Shown: one piece after another, positions 10,073 to 20,518 of the stretch
Position numbering within the stretch: the first letter of the stretch is position 1
Layout of the letters: every line of letters begins with the position of its first letter
From: an uncultured Kocuria sp.
Lineage (GTDB): Bacteria > Actinomycetota > Actinomycetes > Actinomycetales > Micrococcaceae
Length of the DNA: 64,000 nucleotides
NCBI RefSeq assembly: GCF_947500125.1
Contig: NZ_CANMRA010000005.1
Location: 1-64,000, forward strand
Direction of reading: 5' to 3'
Notes under the pieces: generated by a model
Seen by the model: only the letters and a program-made list of their open reading frames with translations
Told to the model about the DNA's origin: nothing
Database searches by the model: none
Made by a program: the position numbers and the translations under genes

Positions 10073-12160
10073 TTGGACAACCCACTCCTTCGCCCCAGCG
10101 AGCTCCCCTACGAGCTGCCCGACTTCGGACGGATCAAGGAGGAGCACTTCCTGCCGGCCTTCGAGACGGCGATGGCCCAGGACCTCGAGTGCGTGCGGAC
10201 CATCCTGGCCGACCCGGCCCCACCCACCTTCGCCAACACCATCGAGGCCCTCGAACGTGGCGGTCTGCCCCTGGACCGAGTCGAGTCGGTCTTCTTCACG
10301 CTGACCGCCGCCCACAACACGGAGGGCATCCAACGGATCTACCAGGAGCTTGCCCCGCGGCTGTCGGAGCACAAGGCGGACTTCACGCTCAACAAGGAGC
10401 TCTACGCCCGGGTGCGGCGGGTCGACCGCACGGGCCTGGAGCCGTGGCAGCTGCGGGTGCTGGACGAGTACGTCTCCTGGTTCGCGAACTCCGGCGCGGA
10501 GCTCAGCCTGGACGACCAGCAGCGGCTCCGGGAGATCAACGACGAGCTCTCGGAGCTGAGCATCAGCTACGGCAACGACCTGATCAGGGAGGTCAACGCC
10601 TCGGCCGTGGTCGTCGACGACCCCGCCGAGCTGGACGGCCTGTCCCCCGCGGACATCGAGGCCGCCGCCTCCGCGGCCGCCGAGAACGGACTGCCGGGCC
10701 GGTACCTCCTCACGCCCTCGCTGTTCACCGTCCAGCCGGTGCTGTCGGCGCTCACGGACCGTGCGCTGCGCCGGCGGATCCATCTGGCCGCCGTCAACCG
10801 CGGCACCGGCGAGCACGGCGGCGAGGGATCGCAGAGCCGCACGGACCTGCTGCCCGTGGCCGCGCGGATCGCCCGGCTGCGCGCGGAACAGGCCGGACTG
10901 CTGGGCTACCGCAGCCACGCCGAGCAGGTCCTGGCCGGGAGCACGGCGCCGTCCCTGGAGGCGGTGCACGAGATGCTGGAGCGGATCACCGGTCCGGCGG
11001 TGCGCAACGCGCTCGAGGAGAGGGCCGAGCTCGAGCAGCTGGCCGGGCACCCGATCGAGGCGTGGGACTGGCCGTTCTGGGCCGAGCGGCTGCGCCGGGA
11101 GCGCTACCGCGTGGACGCCTCGGCGCTGCGGGAGTTCTTCGAGCTGGAGTCCGTGCTGGAGCACGGGATCTTCCGCACCGCCCGGGAGCTCTACGGGCTC
11201 GTCTTCACCGAACGTCCCGACCTGCACGGTTATCTGCCCCAGGTGCGGGTGTGGGAGGTCACCGACGAGGAGGGCCGTGGCGCGGGCCTGTTCCTGGGCG
11301 ACTGGTTCACGCGGCCCACCAAGCAGGGCGGCGCCTGGATGGGCTCGCTCGTGCACCAGAACCGGCTGACCGGGCAGCGCCCCGTCGTCGTCAACAACGC
11401 GAACTTCACCCGGCCGCCCGCGGGCAAGCCCAAGCTGCTGACCCTGGACGAGGTGGTGACCGTCTTCCACGAGTTCGGCCACGCCCTGCACGGGCTGCTC
11501 TCCGACGTGCAGCTGCCCTCCTTCTCCGGGACGAAGGTGCCGCGGGACTTCGTGGAATACCCCTCCCAGGTGCACGAGATGTGGGTGCTGCACCCGGAGG
11601 TGCTCCGGCACTACGCCCGCCACCACCGCACGGGAGAGCCGATCCCCGAGGAGACCGTGGCGGGCCTGCGGGAGGCCTCCGCGCACGGACAGGGCTACCG
11701 GACCGTCGAGTACCTCGCCTCGACCTATCTGGATCTCGCCTGGCACGCGATCGAGGACCCGGCCGAGCTGCCGGAGCCGCGGACCGTGGAGCGGGAGGAG
11801 CTCGTCCGCGCCGGGGTGGACGTGGACGGCATCGCCCCGCGCTACCGGACCGGGTACTTCAAGCACATCTTCGCCGGCGGCTACTCCGCGGGCTACTGGT
11901 CCTACATCTGGTCCGAGATCCTCGACGCGGACACGGCCCAGTGGTTCACGGCCCGCGGCGGACCGACCCGGGAGAACGGGCGGCGCTTCGCCGAGGAGGT
12001 GCTCTCGCGGGGCAACGAGACCGCCCCGATGGAGGCCTTCGAGGCTCTGCTGGGACGGCGCCCGCACCTCGGCGCGCTGCTGGAGCGGCGCGGTCTCCAG
12101 CCGCGGGAGGAGTTCGTCCACCGGCGGCGCGGTGCTCCCGCCCGGGACGCCCACGGCTGA
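10073..12160 (+). CDS. dcp: M3 family oligopeptidase / peptidyl-dipeptidase Dcp
   Basis: This 695-residue cytosolic zinc metallopeptidase of family M3 trims short peptides. The zinc motif HEFGHALHG lies at about residue 465, and the third ligand Glu is expected about 25 residues later in the FVEYPSQVHE segment. GYFKHIFAGGYSAGYWSYIWSE near the C terminus is the typical M3 substrate loop. I chose TTG 10073 because the protein then begins NPLLRPSELPYELPDF like family members. No strong Shine-Dalgarno is visible, and GTG 9998 in the same frame is an alternative. Confidence 0.9.
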   Translation: MDNPLLRPSELPYELPDFGRIKEEHFLPAFETAMAQDLECVRTILADPAPPTFANTIEALERGGLPLDRVESVFFTLTAAHNTEGIQRIYQELAPRLSEHKADFTLNKELYARVRRVDRTGLEPWQLRVLDEYVSWFANSGAELSLDDQQRLREINDELSELSISYGNDLIREVNASAVVVDDPAELDGLSPADIEAAASAAAENGLPGRYLLTPSLFTVQPVLSALTDRALRRRIHLAAVNRGTGEHGGEGSQSRTDLLPVAARIARLRAEQAGLLGYRSHAEQVLAGSTAPSLEAVHEMLERITGPAVRNALEERAELEQLAGHPIEAWDWPFWAERLRRERYRVDASALREFFELESVLEHGIFRTARELYGLVFTERPDLHGYLPQVRVWEVTDEEGRGAGLFLGDWFTRPTKQGGAWMGSLVHQNRLTGQRPVVVNNANFTRPPAGKPKLLTLDEVVTVFHEFGHALHGLLSDVQLPSFSGTKVPRDFVEYPSQVHEMWVLHPEVLRHYARHHRTGEPIPEETVAGLREASAHGQGYRTVEYLASTYLDLAWHAIEDPAELPEPRTVEREELVRAGVDVDGIAPRYRTGYFKHIFAGGYSAGYWSYIWSEILDADTAQWFTARGGPTRENGRRFAEEVLSRGNETAPMEAFEALLGRRPHLGALLERRGLQPREEFVHRRRGAPARDAHG

Positions 12161-12246
12161 GCGCCGAGGCGCCCGGGGCCGGGCGTCGCGGCCGGGGTTC
12201 GAGCCCGGCACCCGGCCTCGGAGTCGGCCCGGATGACCGGTGCGGG

Positions 12247-12312
12247 CCATCAGCACGGAGAGCTCAGACCGAAGAGCTCAGACCGAAGTGTTCAGACCGG
12301 AGGGCTCAGGCC
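12247..12312. repeat. 14-bp tandem repeat over the HIT gene stop codon
   Basis: Units at 12261-12274 and 12275-12288 are identical (AGCTCAGACCGAAG). The unit at 12289-12302 differs at several positions, and 12303-12312 is partial. A weak copy may precede them at 12247-12260. Read on the reverse strand, each unit carries a TGA in the same context as the real stop codon of the HIT gene (12306-12308). The array thus looks like a tandem duplication of the gene end. Confidence 0.8.
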
Positions 12313-12884
12313 ACGGGCCAGGCGTCGGCGATGTCCTGGCGGGTGTCCCCCAGGGTCTGCATGATCGCCTTGGTCCCGGCGAGGACGGGCATGAAGTTGG
12401 CGTCCCCGTTCCAGCGCGGCACCACGTGCTGGTGCAGGTGCCCCGAGAGGGAGCCGCCGGCCGCGGCCCCCAGGTTGATGCCCACGTTGAAGGCGTGCGG
12501 GGACGCGACGCTGCGGATCGTCGCGACCGCGGTGCGGGTCAGGTCCGTCAGCTCCCGCAGCTCCTCCAGCTCGAGCTCCGTCAGATCGGCCACGTGCCGG
12601 TACGGGCAGACCATGAGGTGCCCGGGGTTGTACGGGAACAGGTTGAGGATCACGAAGCAGTGCTCGCCGCGGTGGACGATCAGCGACTCCTCGTCCGCGC
12701 GCTGCGGGCCGTTGCAGAACGGGCACCCGGGGTCCTCCCGCACGGACGGGTCCTCGCCGCGCACGTAGGCGAGCCGGTGCGGGGTCCACAGCCGCTGGAA
12801 GCTGTCGGGCACCCCGGGGATCTCGAACTCGTCCTGGCGGATCCAGTGGTGCGGGGGCCCGGCGTCGGGTGCCGTTCCGGTCAC
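12306..12884 (-). CDS. HIT-family nucleotide hydrolase/phosphorylase
   Basis: This 192-residue histidine-triad protein starts at GTG 12884, overlapping the thrS stop by 4 bases. The catalytic triad [10 protein letters not shown] (His-x-His-x-His) is at about residue 148. An N-terminal CPFC at about residue 50 could bind zinc. [21 protein letters not shown] is typical of the Ap4A-phosphorylase-like actinobacterial HIT group. thrS followed by a HIT gene is a conserved actinobacterial pair. The likely substrates are dinucleoside polyphosphates or aminoacyl-adenylates, which is inference. Confidence 0.92.
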   Translation of the reverse strand: MTGTAPDAGPPHHWIRQDEFEIPGVPDSFQRLWTPHRLAYVRGEDPSVREDPGCPFCNGPQRADEESLIVHRGEHCFVILNLFPYNPGHLMVCPYRHVADLTELELEELRELTDLTRTAVATIRSVASPHAFNVGINLGAAAGGSLSGHLHQHVVPRWNGDANFMPVLAGTKAIMQTLGDTRQDIADAWPVA

Positions 12885-14998
12885 TGCCCCACCCCTGCCG
12901 TCTCCGCGGCGGCGCGGGGGTCCTCGGCGGCGGCGGCCGTCGGCTCCTCGTTGATGCGGCGCTGGACGTGCGCCACGATCCGCTCCACGGCCTCGCCGAC
13001 CGGGACGCCGTTGTCCTGCGAGCCGTCGCGGAAGCGGAAGGACACGGCGTTCGCCTCGGCGTCCTCCCCACCCGCGATGAGCACGAACGGGACCTTCTCC
13101 TTGGAGGCGGTGCGGATCTTCTTCGGGAACCGGTCCGAGCCGGCGTCCAGCTCCACGCGCACGCCGCGGGCCCGCAGCGTGTCCACGACACCCTGCAGGT
13201 AGTCGTTGAAGGCCTCGGCCACCGGGATCGCCACGACCTGGACGGGGGCCAGCCACGCGGGGAACGCCCCGGCGTAGTGCTCCACGAGCACCCCCATGAA
13301 CCGCTCCACGGACCCGAACAGGGCGCGGTGGATCATCACGGGCCGCTGCCGGGTGCCGTCGGCGGCCTGGTACTCGAGGTCGAAGCGCTCCGGCAGGTTG
13401 AAGTCGAGCTGGATGGTGGACATCTGCCAGGTCCGCCCGATCGCGTCCTTGGCCTGCACCGAGATCTTCGGGCCGTAGAACGCGGCGCCGCCCTCGTCCG
13501 GGACCAGGTCCAGCCCGGACTCGGCCGCGACCTCGGCGAGGGTGTTCGTGGCCTCGTCCCAGAGCTCGTCCGAGCCCACGAACTTCTCGGGGTCCTTGGT
13601 GGAGAGCTCGAGGTAGAAGTCGTCCAGCCCGTAGTCCTTGAGCAGGTCGAGCACGAAGCTGAGCGTGGTGGTCAGCTCCGCCTTCATCTGGTCCCGGGTG
13701 CAGTAGATGTGGGCGTCGTCCTGGGTCATGCCCCGCACCCGGGTCAGGCCGTGGACCACGCCGGACTTCTCGTACCGGTAGACCTGCCCGAACTCGAACA
13801 GGCGCAGCGGCAGCTCGCGGTAGGAGCGGCCGCGGGACCGGAAGATCAGGTTGTGCATCGGGCAGTTCATGGGCTTCAGGTAGTAGTCCTGGCCCTGCTT
13901 GGTCAGCTCCCCGGTCTGCGGGTCCCGCTCCTCGTCCACGTGCATCGCGGGGAACATGCCCTCGCGGTACCAGTCGAGGTGGCCGGAGACCTCGTAGAGG
14001 TGTCCCTTGGTGATGTGCGGGGTGTAGACGAACTCGTAGCCGGCCTGCGTGTGCCGCTCCCGGGAGTAGTCCTCCATGGTCTTGCGGATGATCCCGCCCT
14101 TGGGGTGGAACACCGGCAGGCCGGAGCCGAGCTCGTCGGGGAAGGAGAACAGGTCCATCTCCGAGCCGAGCCGGCGGTGGTCGCGCCGCTCCGCCTCGGC
14201 GAGGCGGTCCTTGTAGGCCTTGAGGTCCTCCTTGGACGGCCATGCCGTGCCGTAGATGCGCTGCAGCTGCTTGTTCTTCTCGGAGCCGCGCCAGTAGGCG
14301 GCGGCCGAGCGCGTGAGGGCGTAGCCGTTGCCGATCAGCTTGGTGTCCGGCAGGTGGGGGCCCCGGCACAGGTCCTTCCAGACCGTCTCCCCGGTCTTGC
14401 GGTCCACGTTGTCGTAGATCGTCAGCTCGCCGGCGCCGACCTCCACGGAGGCGCCCTCCGCGGCGGCGTCCACGTCCCCGCCGGAGCCCGGACCCTGTGA
14501 GAGGCCGATGAGCTCGAGCTTGTACGGCTCGTCCGCCATCTCGGCCCGGGCCTCCTCCTCGCTCACCGCGCGGCGGCGGAAGGACTGGGTGGAGTTCACG
14601 ATCCGCTGCATCCGCTTCTCGATCGCCTTGAGGTCCTCGGGCGTGAACGCCTGCTCGACGTCGAAGTCGAAGTAGAAGCCGTCGGTGATGTAGGGGCCGA
14701 TGCCGAGCTTGGCGTCCTCGTGCAGCTGCTGCACGGCCTGGGCCATGACGTGGGCGGCGGAGTGGCGCAGCACCTCGAGGCCCTCCGGCTCGGAGACCAG
14801 CACCCGCTGCACGTCGTCCCCGTCGGCCAGTCCGGTGGCCAGGTCCTTGAGCACACCGTTGACCCGGGCCACCACCACGGAGCGGTCCTCGCGGTAGAGG
14901 TCCGCGGCGGAGGTCCCGGTCCCCACCGTGCGCTGCTCGCCGTCGACGGTGATCGTGAGGGGGGCGGACTCGGGCTGGTGCTCGGGCACGGTGGTCAT
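12881..14998 (-). CDS. thrS: Threonine--tRNA ligase
   Basis: This 705-residue class II synthetase charges tRNA-Thr. ATG 14998 has AAGGAG 10 bases upstream. An N-terminal TGS domain (residues about 10-75) is followed by the [11 protein letters not shown] editing-domain motif near residue 88, the catalytic core with [11 protein letters not shown] (zinc Cys, about residue 376), [13 protein letters not shown] (motif 2) and a C-terminal anticodon-binding domain ([15 protein letters not shown] onward). No T-box leader is visible in the 154-base gap to the divergent MFS remnant. Confidence 0.97.
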   Translation of the reverse strand: MTTVPEHQPESAPLTITVDGEQRTVGTGTSAADLYREDRSVVVARVNGVLKDLATGLADGDDVQRVLVSEPEGLEVLRHSAAHVMAQAVQQLHEDAKLGIGPYITDGFYFDFDVEQAFTPEDLKAIEKRMQRIVNSTQSFRRRAVSEEEARAEMADEPYKLELIGLSQGPGSGGDVDAAAEGASVEVGAGELTIYDNVDRKTGETVWKDLCRGPHLPDTKLIGNGYALTRSAAAYWRGSEKNKQLQRIYGTAWPSKEDLKAYKDRLAEAERRDHRRLGSEMDLFSFPDELGSGLPVFHPKGGIIRKTMEDYSRERHTQAGYEFVYTPHITKGHLYEVSGHLDWYREGMFPAMHVDEERDPQTGELTKQGQDYYLKPMNCPMHNLIFRSRGRSYRELPLRLFEFGQVYRYEKSGVVHGLTRVRGMTQDDAHIYCTRDQMKAELTTTLSFVLDLLKDYGLDDFYLELSTKDPEKFVGSDELWDEATNTLAEVAAESGLDLVPDEGGAAFYGPKISVQAKDAIGRTWQMSTIQLDFNLPERFDLEYQAADGTRQRPVMIHRALFGSVERFMGVLVEHYAGAFPAWLAPVQVVAIPVAEAFNDYLQGVVDTLRARGVRVELDAGSDRFPKKIRTASKEKVPFVLIAGGEDAEANAVSFRFRDGSQDNGVPVGEAVERIVAHVQRRINEEPTAAAAEDPRAAAETAGVGQ

Positions 14999-15152
14999 GG
15001 GGAAGGTGCTCCTTGGGTCGGCAACGGCACGCACCGGTACGGGGGGCGCGTGGCAGCGGCACCGGCGGGCGGCGCGCACTGCATCGATGGTACCTGTCGG
15101 CCGGTGCGGGCAGCGGCGGCGAGATGATGACCAGCGGAGGTGAGGCCACCCA

Positions 15153-15803
15153 ATGTCCGCAGACGTTCCCGAACCGCCCGACCCGCCCGCGCCGGGAGAG
15201 GAGGCGCCGCCCTCCCCTCCGCCGCCCCCGCAGCGGCTGTGGACCACCGGCTTCGTGCTGATGTGGGCGGGCCAGTTCCTCATCTCGATGAACTTCTACC
15301 TGCTGGTGACCGTCATGGCGCTCTACGCCATGGAGCGCTTCGGCATGGCCACCACCGTGCTGCCCGCCGCCGTCCAAGCCCTCATCCCCGCGCACCGGCG
15401 GGGCGAGGGCACCGGGTCCTTCATGCTCTCCACCACCCTGGCCGCCGCGCTGGGCCCCCTGGCGGGACTGAGCCTGTCCACGGCGGTCGGCTACGGCACG
15501 CTCTTCGTGGTGTGCACGGCGATCGCCCTGCTGGGCCTCGCCGTGGGCGCCGTCACCCGGGTCCCGGAGCTCAGCTTCTCCCCCGAGCATCGCGCGGGAC
15601 TGCGGTCCTGCTCCGTGGGGCAGTTCGGGGAGACACGGGCCCTGCCCGTGTCGGCGCTCATGCTCTTCGTGGGCGTGGGCGTGGGCGTGGGCGTGGGGTA
15701 CGGGGCCGTGCTCTCGGCGGTCCAGGCCGCGGCGGTGGTGGCGCTGGGCCTGGTCTACTACGCGGCCGTGCCCGGCGCGCGGTCCCGGCGGGCACCGGGG
15801 TGA
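15153..15803 (+). pseudogene. MFS transporter reduced by in-frame internal deletions
   Basis: The open frame is 216 residues, about half a normal 12-helix MFS protein. After a first helix ([20 protein letters not shown]) the text jumps at MERFGMATTVL from the end of helix 1 straight into the helix-5 region (PAAVQALIPAHRRGEGTG), losing roughly helices 2-4. Near the C terminus, GVGYGAVLSAVQ is followed at once by a final hydrophobic stretch, so later helices are missing too. A (GTGGGC)n tract at 15669-15697 codes for a VGVGVGVG run. ATG 15153 has GGAGG 12 bases upstream. Loss of function is inferred from missing helices. Confidence 0.7.
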
Positions 15804-15823
15804 ACCGCACCCGGCACGACGAC

Positions 15824-15858
15824 GGGGCCCCCGTCACCGAAGCGGTGACGGGGGCCCC
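15824..15858. terminator. Bidirectional terminator hairpin
   Basis: A perfect 15-bp stem (15824-15838 with 15844-15858) and 5-base loop lie between the convergent MFS remnant and the DUF2382 gene. Confidence 0.75.
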
Positions 15859-15875
15859 GGAGAGACCGGGCGCGA

Positions 15876-16919
15876 TCAGATGCGGTCGCGGCGATCGTCG
15901 TCGTCGAGGCCGGTGCCGCGGTCACGGTCGCGGTCGGTCAGGCCGGTGCCGCGCTCGGCGTCGGTCTCGACCTCGACCTGCTCCTTGCGGACGTCGGCGT
16001 CGACGCGCTCGGTGTCGCGGACGGTGTCCTTCTCGAGGCCGACCTTCTCGACGCCCACGGTGTCCTTGGCGACGACGGGGCGCTCCTCGTGGAGGCTTAC
16101 CTCGACGTCCTCCTCGCCGATGGTGCCGGAGGTGGACTCGTTGCCGTTCAGCGGGGTGCGCTCGACACGGACCTCTTCGCGCTCGAGGGGCACGTCCACG
16201 GTCTCGTTCTCCGTGACCACGTACTTGCGCAGACGGGCACGGCCGGTCTCGCGCTGCTCCTTGCCGACGTGCAGCTGCTCCTCGTGGCGGACCACGCCGT
16301 TGTCGGCACGGTCGGTGAGGTCGCGGTCACGGTCGGTGAGGTCCCGGTCGCGATCGGTCAGGTCCCGGTCGCGGTCGGTGACGGAGCGGTCGACGTCGGC
16401 GATCCCGGCGGTGCTGTTGCGGTCGGTGGCGTCCCGGTCCGTCTCGGCGTACCCGGCGGTGTCGGCGGTGCCGGTGGCCGGGACGGCGTTGCGGTCGGTG
16501 TCCGCGGCGTAGCGGTCGTCGCGGTCGGCGACGTCCTCGGTGCCGGCGACTCCAGCGGTGCGGTCACGGTCGGTGAGGTCGCGGTCACGGTCACCCGCGT
16601 CGGCGCCGGCGTAGTTCATCTTGTAGTAGCGGTAGATCTCCTCCTCCTCGGCCGGGGAGAGGTGCTGGTCCGCGTCCACGTTCGGGGCGTCCTTGACGAC
16701 GTCCTTGGTGTAGGGAAGGACGAAGCGGTCGCCGTCCTGCTGGGCGCCGTCGACCGGGACGAAGCTCTCCTTGGCACCGAAGAGACCGGTGTTGACCGTC
16801 ACGAAGGTGACCTCTTCGGTGTTGTCGTCCAGGAAGACCTGCTCGACCTTGCCGATCTTGTCGCCGTCCGACCCGTAGGCGGTGGCCGAGAGCAGTGCGT
16901 TGACGTCGTACGTAGCCAT
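15876..16919 (-). CDS. PRC-barrel and DUF2382 domain stress protein
   Basis: This 347-residue acidic protein has an N-terminal PRC-barrel (residues 1-90, DKIGKVEQVFLDDNTEEVTFV), a long low-complexity linker (about 105-215) and a C-terminal DUF2382 domain (about 215-310, EEQLHVGKEQRETGRARLRKYV). The linker includes three near-perfect DRDRDLT repeats and many Asp-Arg pairs, likely disordered. Such proteins are abundant in desiccation- or radiation-tolerant actinobacteria, but their role is unknown. The start ATG 16919 has GAAGGAG upstream. An AT-rich stretch with TACTAAT near 17030 may hold the promoter. Confidence 0.88.
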   Translation of the reverse strand: MATYDVNALLSATAYGSDGDKIGKVEQVFLDDNTEEVTFVTVNTGLFGAKESFVPVDGAQQDGDRFVLPYTKDVVKDAPNVDADQHLSPAEEEEIYRYYKMNYAGADAGDRDRDLTDRDRTAGVAGTEDVADRDDRYAADTDRNAVPATGTADTAGYAETDRDATDRNSTAGIADVDRSVTDRDRDLTDRDRDLTDRDRDLTDRADNGVVRHEEQLHVGKEQRETGRARLRKYVVTENETVDVPLEREEVRVERTPLNGNESTSGTIGEEDVEVSLHEERPVVAKDTVGVEKVGLEKDTVRDTERVDADVRKEQVEVETDAERGTGLTDRDRDRGTGLDDDDRRDRI

Positions 16920-17103
16920 GAGAACTCCTTCTCTATTCTGCGAGGCAACGGGCTCCCCTGGACGGGGGGCTCGCCGCGGACGATCTCCGCCCGGAGGCGG
17001 GGTGCAGCTCGTCCGCTGTTATTAGTAACCATACTGGCAATCAGTTCGCTGGCCAATGGATTCACCGAGAGTGAAACCCCCTGGAACTGCCCGGTTTCCC
17101 GGC

Positions 17104-20100
17104 TCATCCTGCCCCGGCCCCCGGGGTGCCCGGCGGGGACGCGGCGCGCACGGCAGCCGGGGTTCCCGGGTCGGTGAGGTCCCAGGCCTGCTCCGCGCTG
17201 AGGCTGATCCCCCGGGGTCCGGTGCGCCGCGTCCGCCCCCGCACCAGCAGCATCCGCGTGCCGAACAGGTGCTGTCCCGAGCGGTCCTGGGCGTCGGAGA
17301 AGAAGGCGCAGTCCACCGCGCCCGTGCCGTCGTCGAGACTGACGAAGACCACCCGCCGGCCGCTGCGCATGGGAGGGGTCATGGTCGAGACCCGCACGCC
17401 CGCCACGAGCACCTCGGAACGGTTGCGCAGGTCCAGCAGCCGCTCCGCGGGCGTGACCCCGAGCTCGCGGAGCAGGGGCGCCCAGCTCTCCAGCAGGTGC
17501 GCCGAGACGTCCACCGCGAGCAGGTCCAGCTCGGTGCGGACCTTCTCCGCCAGGGTGGGCTCGGGGCGCTCCGCGGGCAGGGCGCGCAGCTCGAGGTCCC
17601 CGAGCGGAAGGGCCAGCTGCCCCTCGACCTCCCCGGCCGGCCGGGCCGGCCGGCCGCTGTCCGCCCGGGTCCGCAGGGCGTGCACGAGGTCGGCGCGGGA
17701 GGCGGCGCCGCCGGACCGGCGCAGCAGGCCGTCGAAGGCCCCGACGGCCGCGAGACGCTCGAGGGTGCGCCGGGCGGGACGGGCCCGCTGCCGCAGGTCG
17801 GCGAGCGAGGCGTAGGGCTGCCCGGCCACGATCCGGCGGACCTCGGCCCGGGAGACCCCGTGGATCCCGGTGAGGGCCAGGCGCACGCCCAGGCGGGCGG
17901 GGTCGTCGTCGAGCCGCTCCACGCGGTAGTGCTCGTCGGAGCGGTTGACGTCCACGGGCAGGACGGGGATGCCCATCCGCCGCGCCTCCCCCACGAGCAG
18001 GCGCTTGGGGTACATCCCGGGGTCGTGCTCCCACAGTCCCGCGAGGAACGCCTCCGGGTGGTGGGCCTTCAGCCACGCGGACTGGTAGGTGGGCACCGCG
18101 AACGCCGCGCCGTGGGCCTTGCAGAAGCCGAACGAGCCGAACGCCGCCAGGGTCTCCCAGACCCGGTCCACGACGTCGAGGGGGTAGTCCCGCGCGCGGG
18201 CCCGCTCCCGGAAGAACTCCTCCACCTCGAGCTGGCGCTCCGAGCCCAGCCGGCGGCGCAGCTCGTCGGCCCGGGCGAGACCGCACCCGGTGAAGGTGTC
18301 GAGGATGCGCAGGACCTGCTCGTGGAAGACGGTCACACCGTGGGTCTCGGCGAGGATCGGGTCGAGGGCCGGGTGGATCGGGACGGGCGCGGACCAGCCG
18401 TGGCGGTGCTCCAGGTAGGGGCGCACCATGTCCGAGTGCATGGGCCCGGGACGGAACAGGGAGATGTCCACGATGAGGTCCCGGACGCTCGTGGGCGCCA
18501 TCTTGCCGATGAGCTCGCGCTGGCCCGGGGACTCGATCTGGAAGCAGCCCAGGGTGTGGGTCGAGCGGATGAGCTCGAACGTCCTCCCGTCGTCCACGGG
18601 GATCGCCTCGAGGTCCAGGCGGGGCCGGTCCGGGTGGATGCGGGCCACCTCGTCGACGGCGTGGGCCAGCGCCGACTGCATCCGCACGCCGAGGATGTCG
18701 AGCTTGAGCATGCCCATGGGGTCCATGTCGTGCTTGTCGAACTGGCTCATGGGCATCCCCGTCCCGCTGGACTGCACCGGCGTGCGGTCCAGGAGGCTCA
18801 GGTCCCCCAGGATCACCCCGCACGGGTGCATGGAGATGTGCCGGGGCAGCCGGTCCAGGCGCTCGGTGAGGTCCACGAGGAGGTCGAGCTGCTTCTCCTG
18901 GGCCACCTGCTCGGCGAAGTCCCGCAGCTCCGGCCGGCGGGCGATGGTCTCCCGCAGCGCCGAGGCCGGCAGGTGCCACAGCTGCTTGGCGGCACCGTCC
19001 ACGGTCTCGGGGTCGATGCCGAGCGCCAGCCCGGCGTCCCGGACGGCGCCGCGGGCCCGGTAGGCGTTCTGCATGCTCATGAGGCTCACCCGCTCGGGGC
19101 CGAAGCGCTCGAAGATCCGCCGGTAGACGCGGTGGCGCTGGGCCGACTCGACGTCGATGTCGATGTCCGGGAGGGTCGAGCGGTCGTTGGAGAGGAAGCG
19201 CTCGAAGAGCAGCTCGTGCTCGAGCGGATCCACCTGGGAGACGTCGAGCAGATAGTTGACGAGCGAGGACACCCCGGAGCCGCGGGCGGCGTGGCGGACA
19301 CCCATCGCCCCGATCATCGCGGAGACCTCGGCCACGGTGAGGAAGTAGGAGGCGAACCCGAGGTCCTCGACCACCCCCAGCTCCCGCTCCAGCCGGTCCC
19401 GCACGGCCCGTGTGGCGCGGCGGCCCGGATAGCGGCGCCCCAGACCGGCCTCGCACCGGGCCCGCAGCTCCGCGGGCGCCGGCCGGTCCAGGCCCAGCAC
19501 GGAGGCCTCCGGCACCACCGGCCGCCCCCATCCGCAGTCGGCGACCGGGTCCAGCCGGCACCGGTCGGCGACCCGCTGGGTGCCTGCCAGCAGGTCCGCG
19601 GCACCGGCGGCGCCCAGGTCCGCGGCCCGGGCGATCTCCGCCGCGAGCGCGCGCATCTGCCGGGCGGACTTGAGCCAGCCCTGGCCGTTGGGCTGCAGCG
19701 GCTCCGGCGCCGTCGTCCGGCGGGACCCCCCGGTCCGCCCGGCGCCCCCTCCCCTGCCGCCGGGCGCGAGGCCGGCCCGCGCCCCGAGGGTCTCGAGCGG
19801 GGTGAGGGCGCGGGCGGCGTCGAGGACGTCGGCGGTGGCGGCCTCGGCGGGGGTGGCGTAGCGCACCGCGTTGGTCAGCACGGGGGTCAGCCCCGCCTCG
19901 AGGGCGGCGCGCAGCATCCGCGCCGCGTGGGAGGTGCTGCACGCGGTGCCGGGGGCGGCCAGGTGCGAGACCACCTCCACGGCGAGCGCCGGTGCGGGGA
20001 GCAGTGCCCGCCACCGGGCCAGGGCGGCGCGCCCGGTGCGGTAGCGGCGGGCCGCGAGCTCCTGCCCGACGTCGGAGGCGGGTCCGAGCAGCACGGTCAG

Positions 20101-20493
20101 GACCGGTTCCCCGTGCCGGGGCGAGACGGCGGCGGCCGCGATCTCGGCGGCGGTCACCCCGGGCGGGCCCTGCGTGGCGTGGGCGGTGGAGACGAGCCGG
20201 CACAGGGCGGCGTAGCCCGCGCCGGCGGTGTGACCGGCCGCGAGGACCACCACGCGGCCCAGGGCGCGCTCGCGGCCGGGGGCCAGCAGAACGAGATCGA
20301 CCCCCAGGACCGGGTCGAGGCCGTGCTCCCGGCACGCGCCCAGGTGCTTGATCGCACCGTAGAGACCGTCCCGGTCGGTGCAGGCGAGCACGTCCGCGCC
20401 GTCCGCCGCGGCCGCCGCCGCCAGGACGGCGGGCCGGCTGACCCCGAAGTGGGCGCTGAAGGCGGTGGCGACGTGCAGGTGCGGAAAGCTCAC
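17104..20493 (-). CDS. dnaE2: Error-prone DNA polymerase III alpha-like, DnaE2/ImuC
   Basis: This 1129-residue protein is a damage-inducible translesion polymerase. It has an N-terminal PHP domain (residues 1-210, with HLHVATAFSAHFG and CTDRDGLYG), a polymerase core with the acidic triad in PDIDIDV at about residue 440, a helix-hairpin-helix region (GIHGVSRAEVRRIV, about residue 860) and a C-terminal OB fold. GTG 20493 lies just after a LexA box, so induction by DNA damage is well supported. Its usual partners ImuA and ImuB are not next to it here. Confidence 0.95.
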   Translation of the reverse strand: MSFPHLHVATAFSAHFGVSRPAVLAAAAAADGADVLACTDRDGLYGAIKHLGACREHGLDPVLGVDLVLLAPGRERALGRVVVLAAGHTAGAGYAALCRLVSTAHATQGPPGVTAAEIAAAAVSPRHGEPVLTVLLGPASDVGQELAARRYRTGRAALARWRALLPAPALAVEVVSHLAAPGTACSTSHAARMLRAALEAGLTPVLTNAVRYATPAEAATADVLDAARALTPLETLGARAGLAPGGRGGGAGRTGGSRRTTAPEPLQPNGQGWLKSARQMRALAAEIARAADLGAAGAADLLAGTQRVADRCRLDPVADCGWGRPVVPEASVLGLDRPAPAELRARCEAGLGRRYPGRRATRAVRDRLERELGVVEDLGFASYFLTVAEVSAMIGAMGVRHAARGSGVSSLVNYLLDVSQVDPLEHELLFERFLSNDRSTLPDIDIDVESAQRHRVYRRIFERFGPERVSLMSMQNAYRARGAVRDAGLALGIDPETVDGAAKQLWHLPASALRETIARRPELRDFAEQVAQEKQLDLLVDLTERLDRLPRHISMHPCGVILGDLSLLDRTPVQSSGTGMPMSQFDKHDMDPMGMLKLDILGVRMQSALAHAVDEVARIHPDRPRLDLEAIPVDDGRTFELIRSTHTLGCFQIESPGQRELIGKMAPTSVRDLIVDISLFRPGPMHSDMVRPYLEHRHGWSAPVPIHPALDPILAETHGVTVFHEQVLRILDTFTGCGLARADELRRRLGSERQLEVEEFFRERARARDYPLDVVDRVWETLAAFGSFGFCKAHGAAFAVPTYQSAWLKAHHPEAFLAGLWEHDPGMYPKRLLVGEARRMGIPVLPVDVNRSDEHYRVERLDDDPARLGVRLALTGIHGVSRAEVRRIVAGQPYASLADLRQRARPARRTLERLAAVGAFDGLLRRSGGAASRADLVHALRTRADSGRPARPAGEVEGQLALPLGDLELRALPAERPEPTLAEKVRTELDLLAVDVSAHLLESWAPLLRELGVTPAERLLDLRNRSEVLVAGVRVSTMTPPMRSGRRVVFVSLDDGTGAVDCAFFSDAQDRSGQHLFGTRMLLVRGRTRRTGPRGISLSAEQAWDLTDPGTPAAVRAASPPGTPGAGAG

Positions 20494-20500
20494 GCCCCCA

Positions 20501-20518
20501 TTCGAATACGTGTTCGAA
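20501..20518 (-). promoter_or_regulatory. LexA/SOS box for dnaE2
   Basis: TTCGAATACGTGTTCGAA fits the actinobacterial LexA operator TCGAAC-N4-GTTCGA with one mismatch (core 20502-20517). It lies 8-25 bases upstream of the GTG start. On the reverse strand a TTGACT (20524-20529) would be the -35, placing the operator over the core promoter. Confidence 0.85.
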
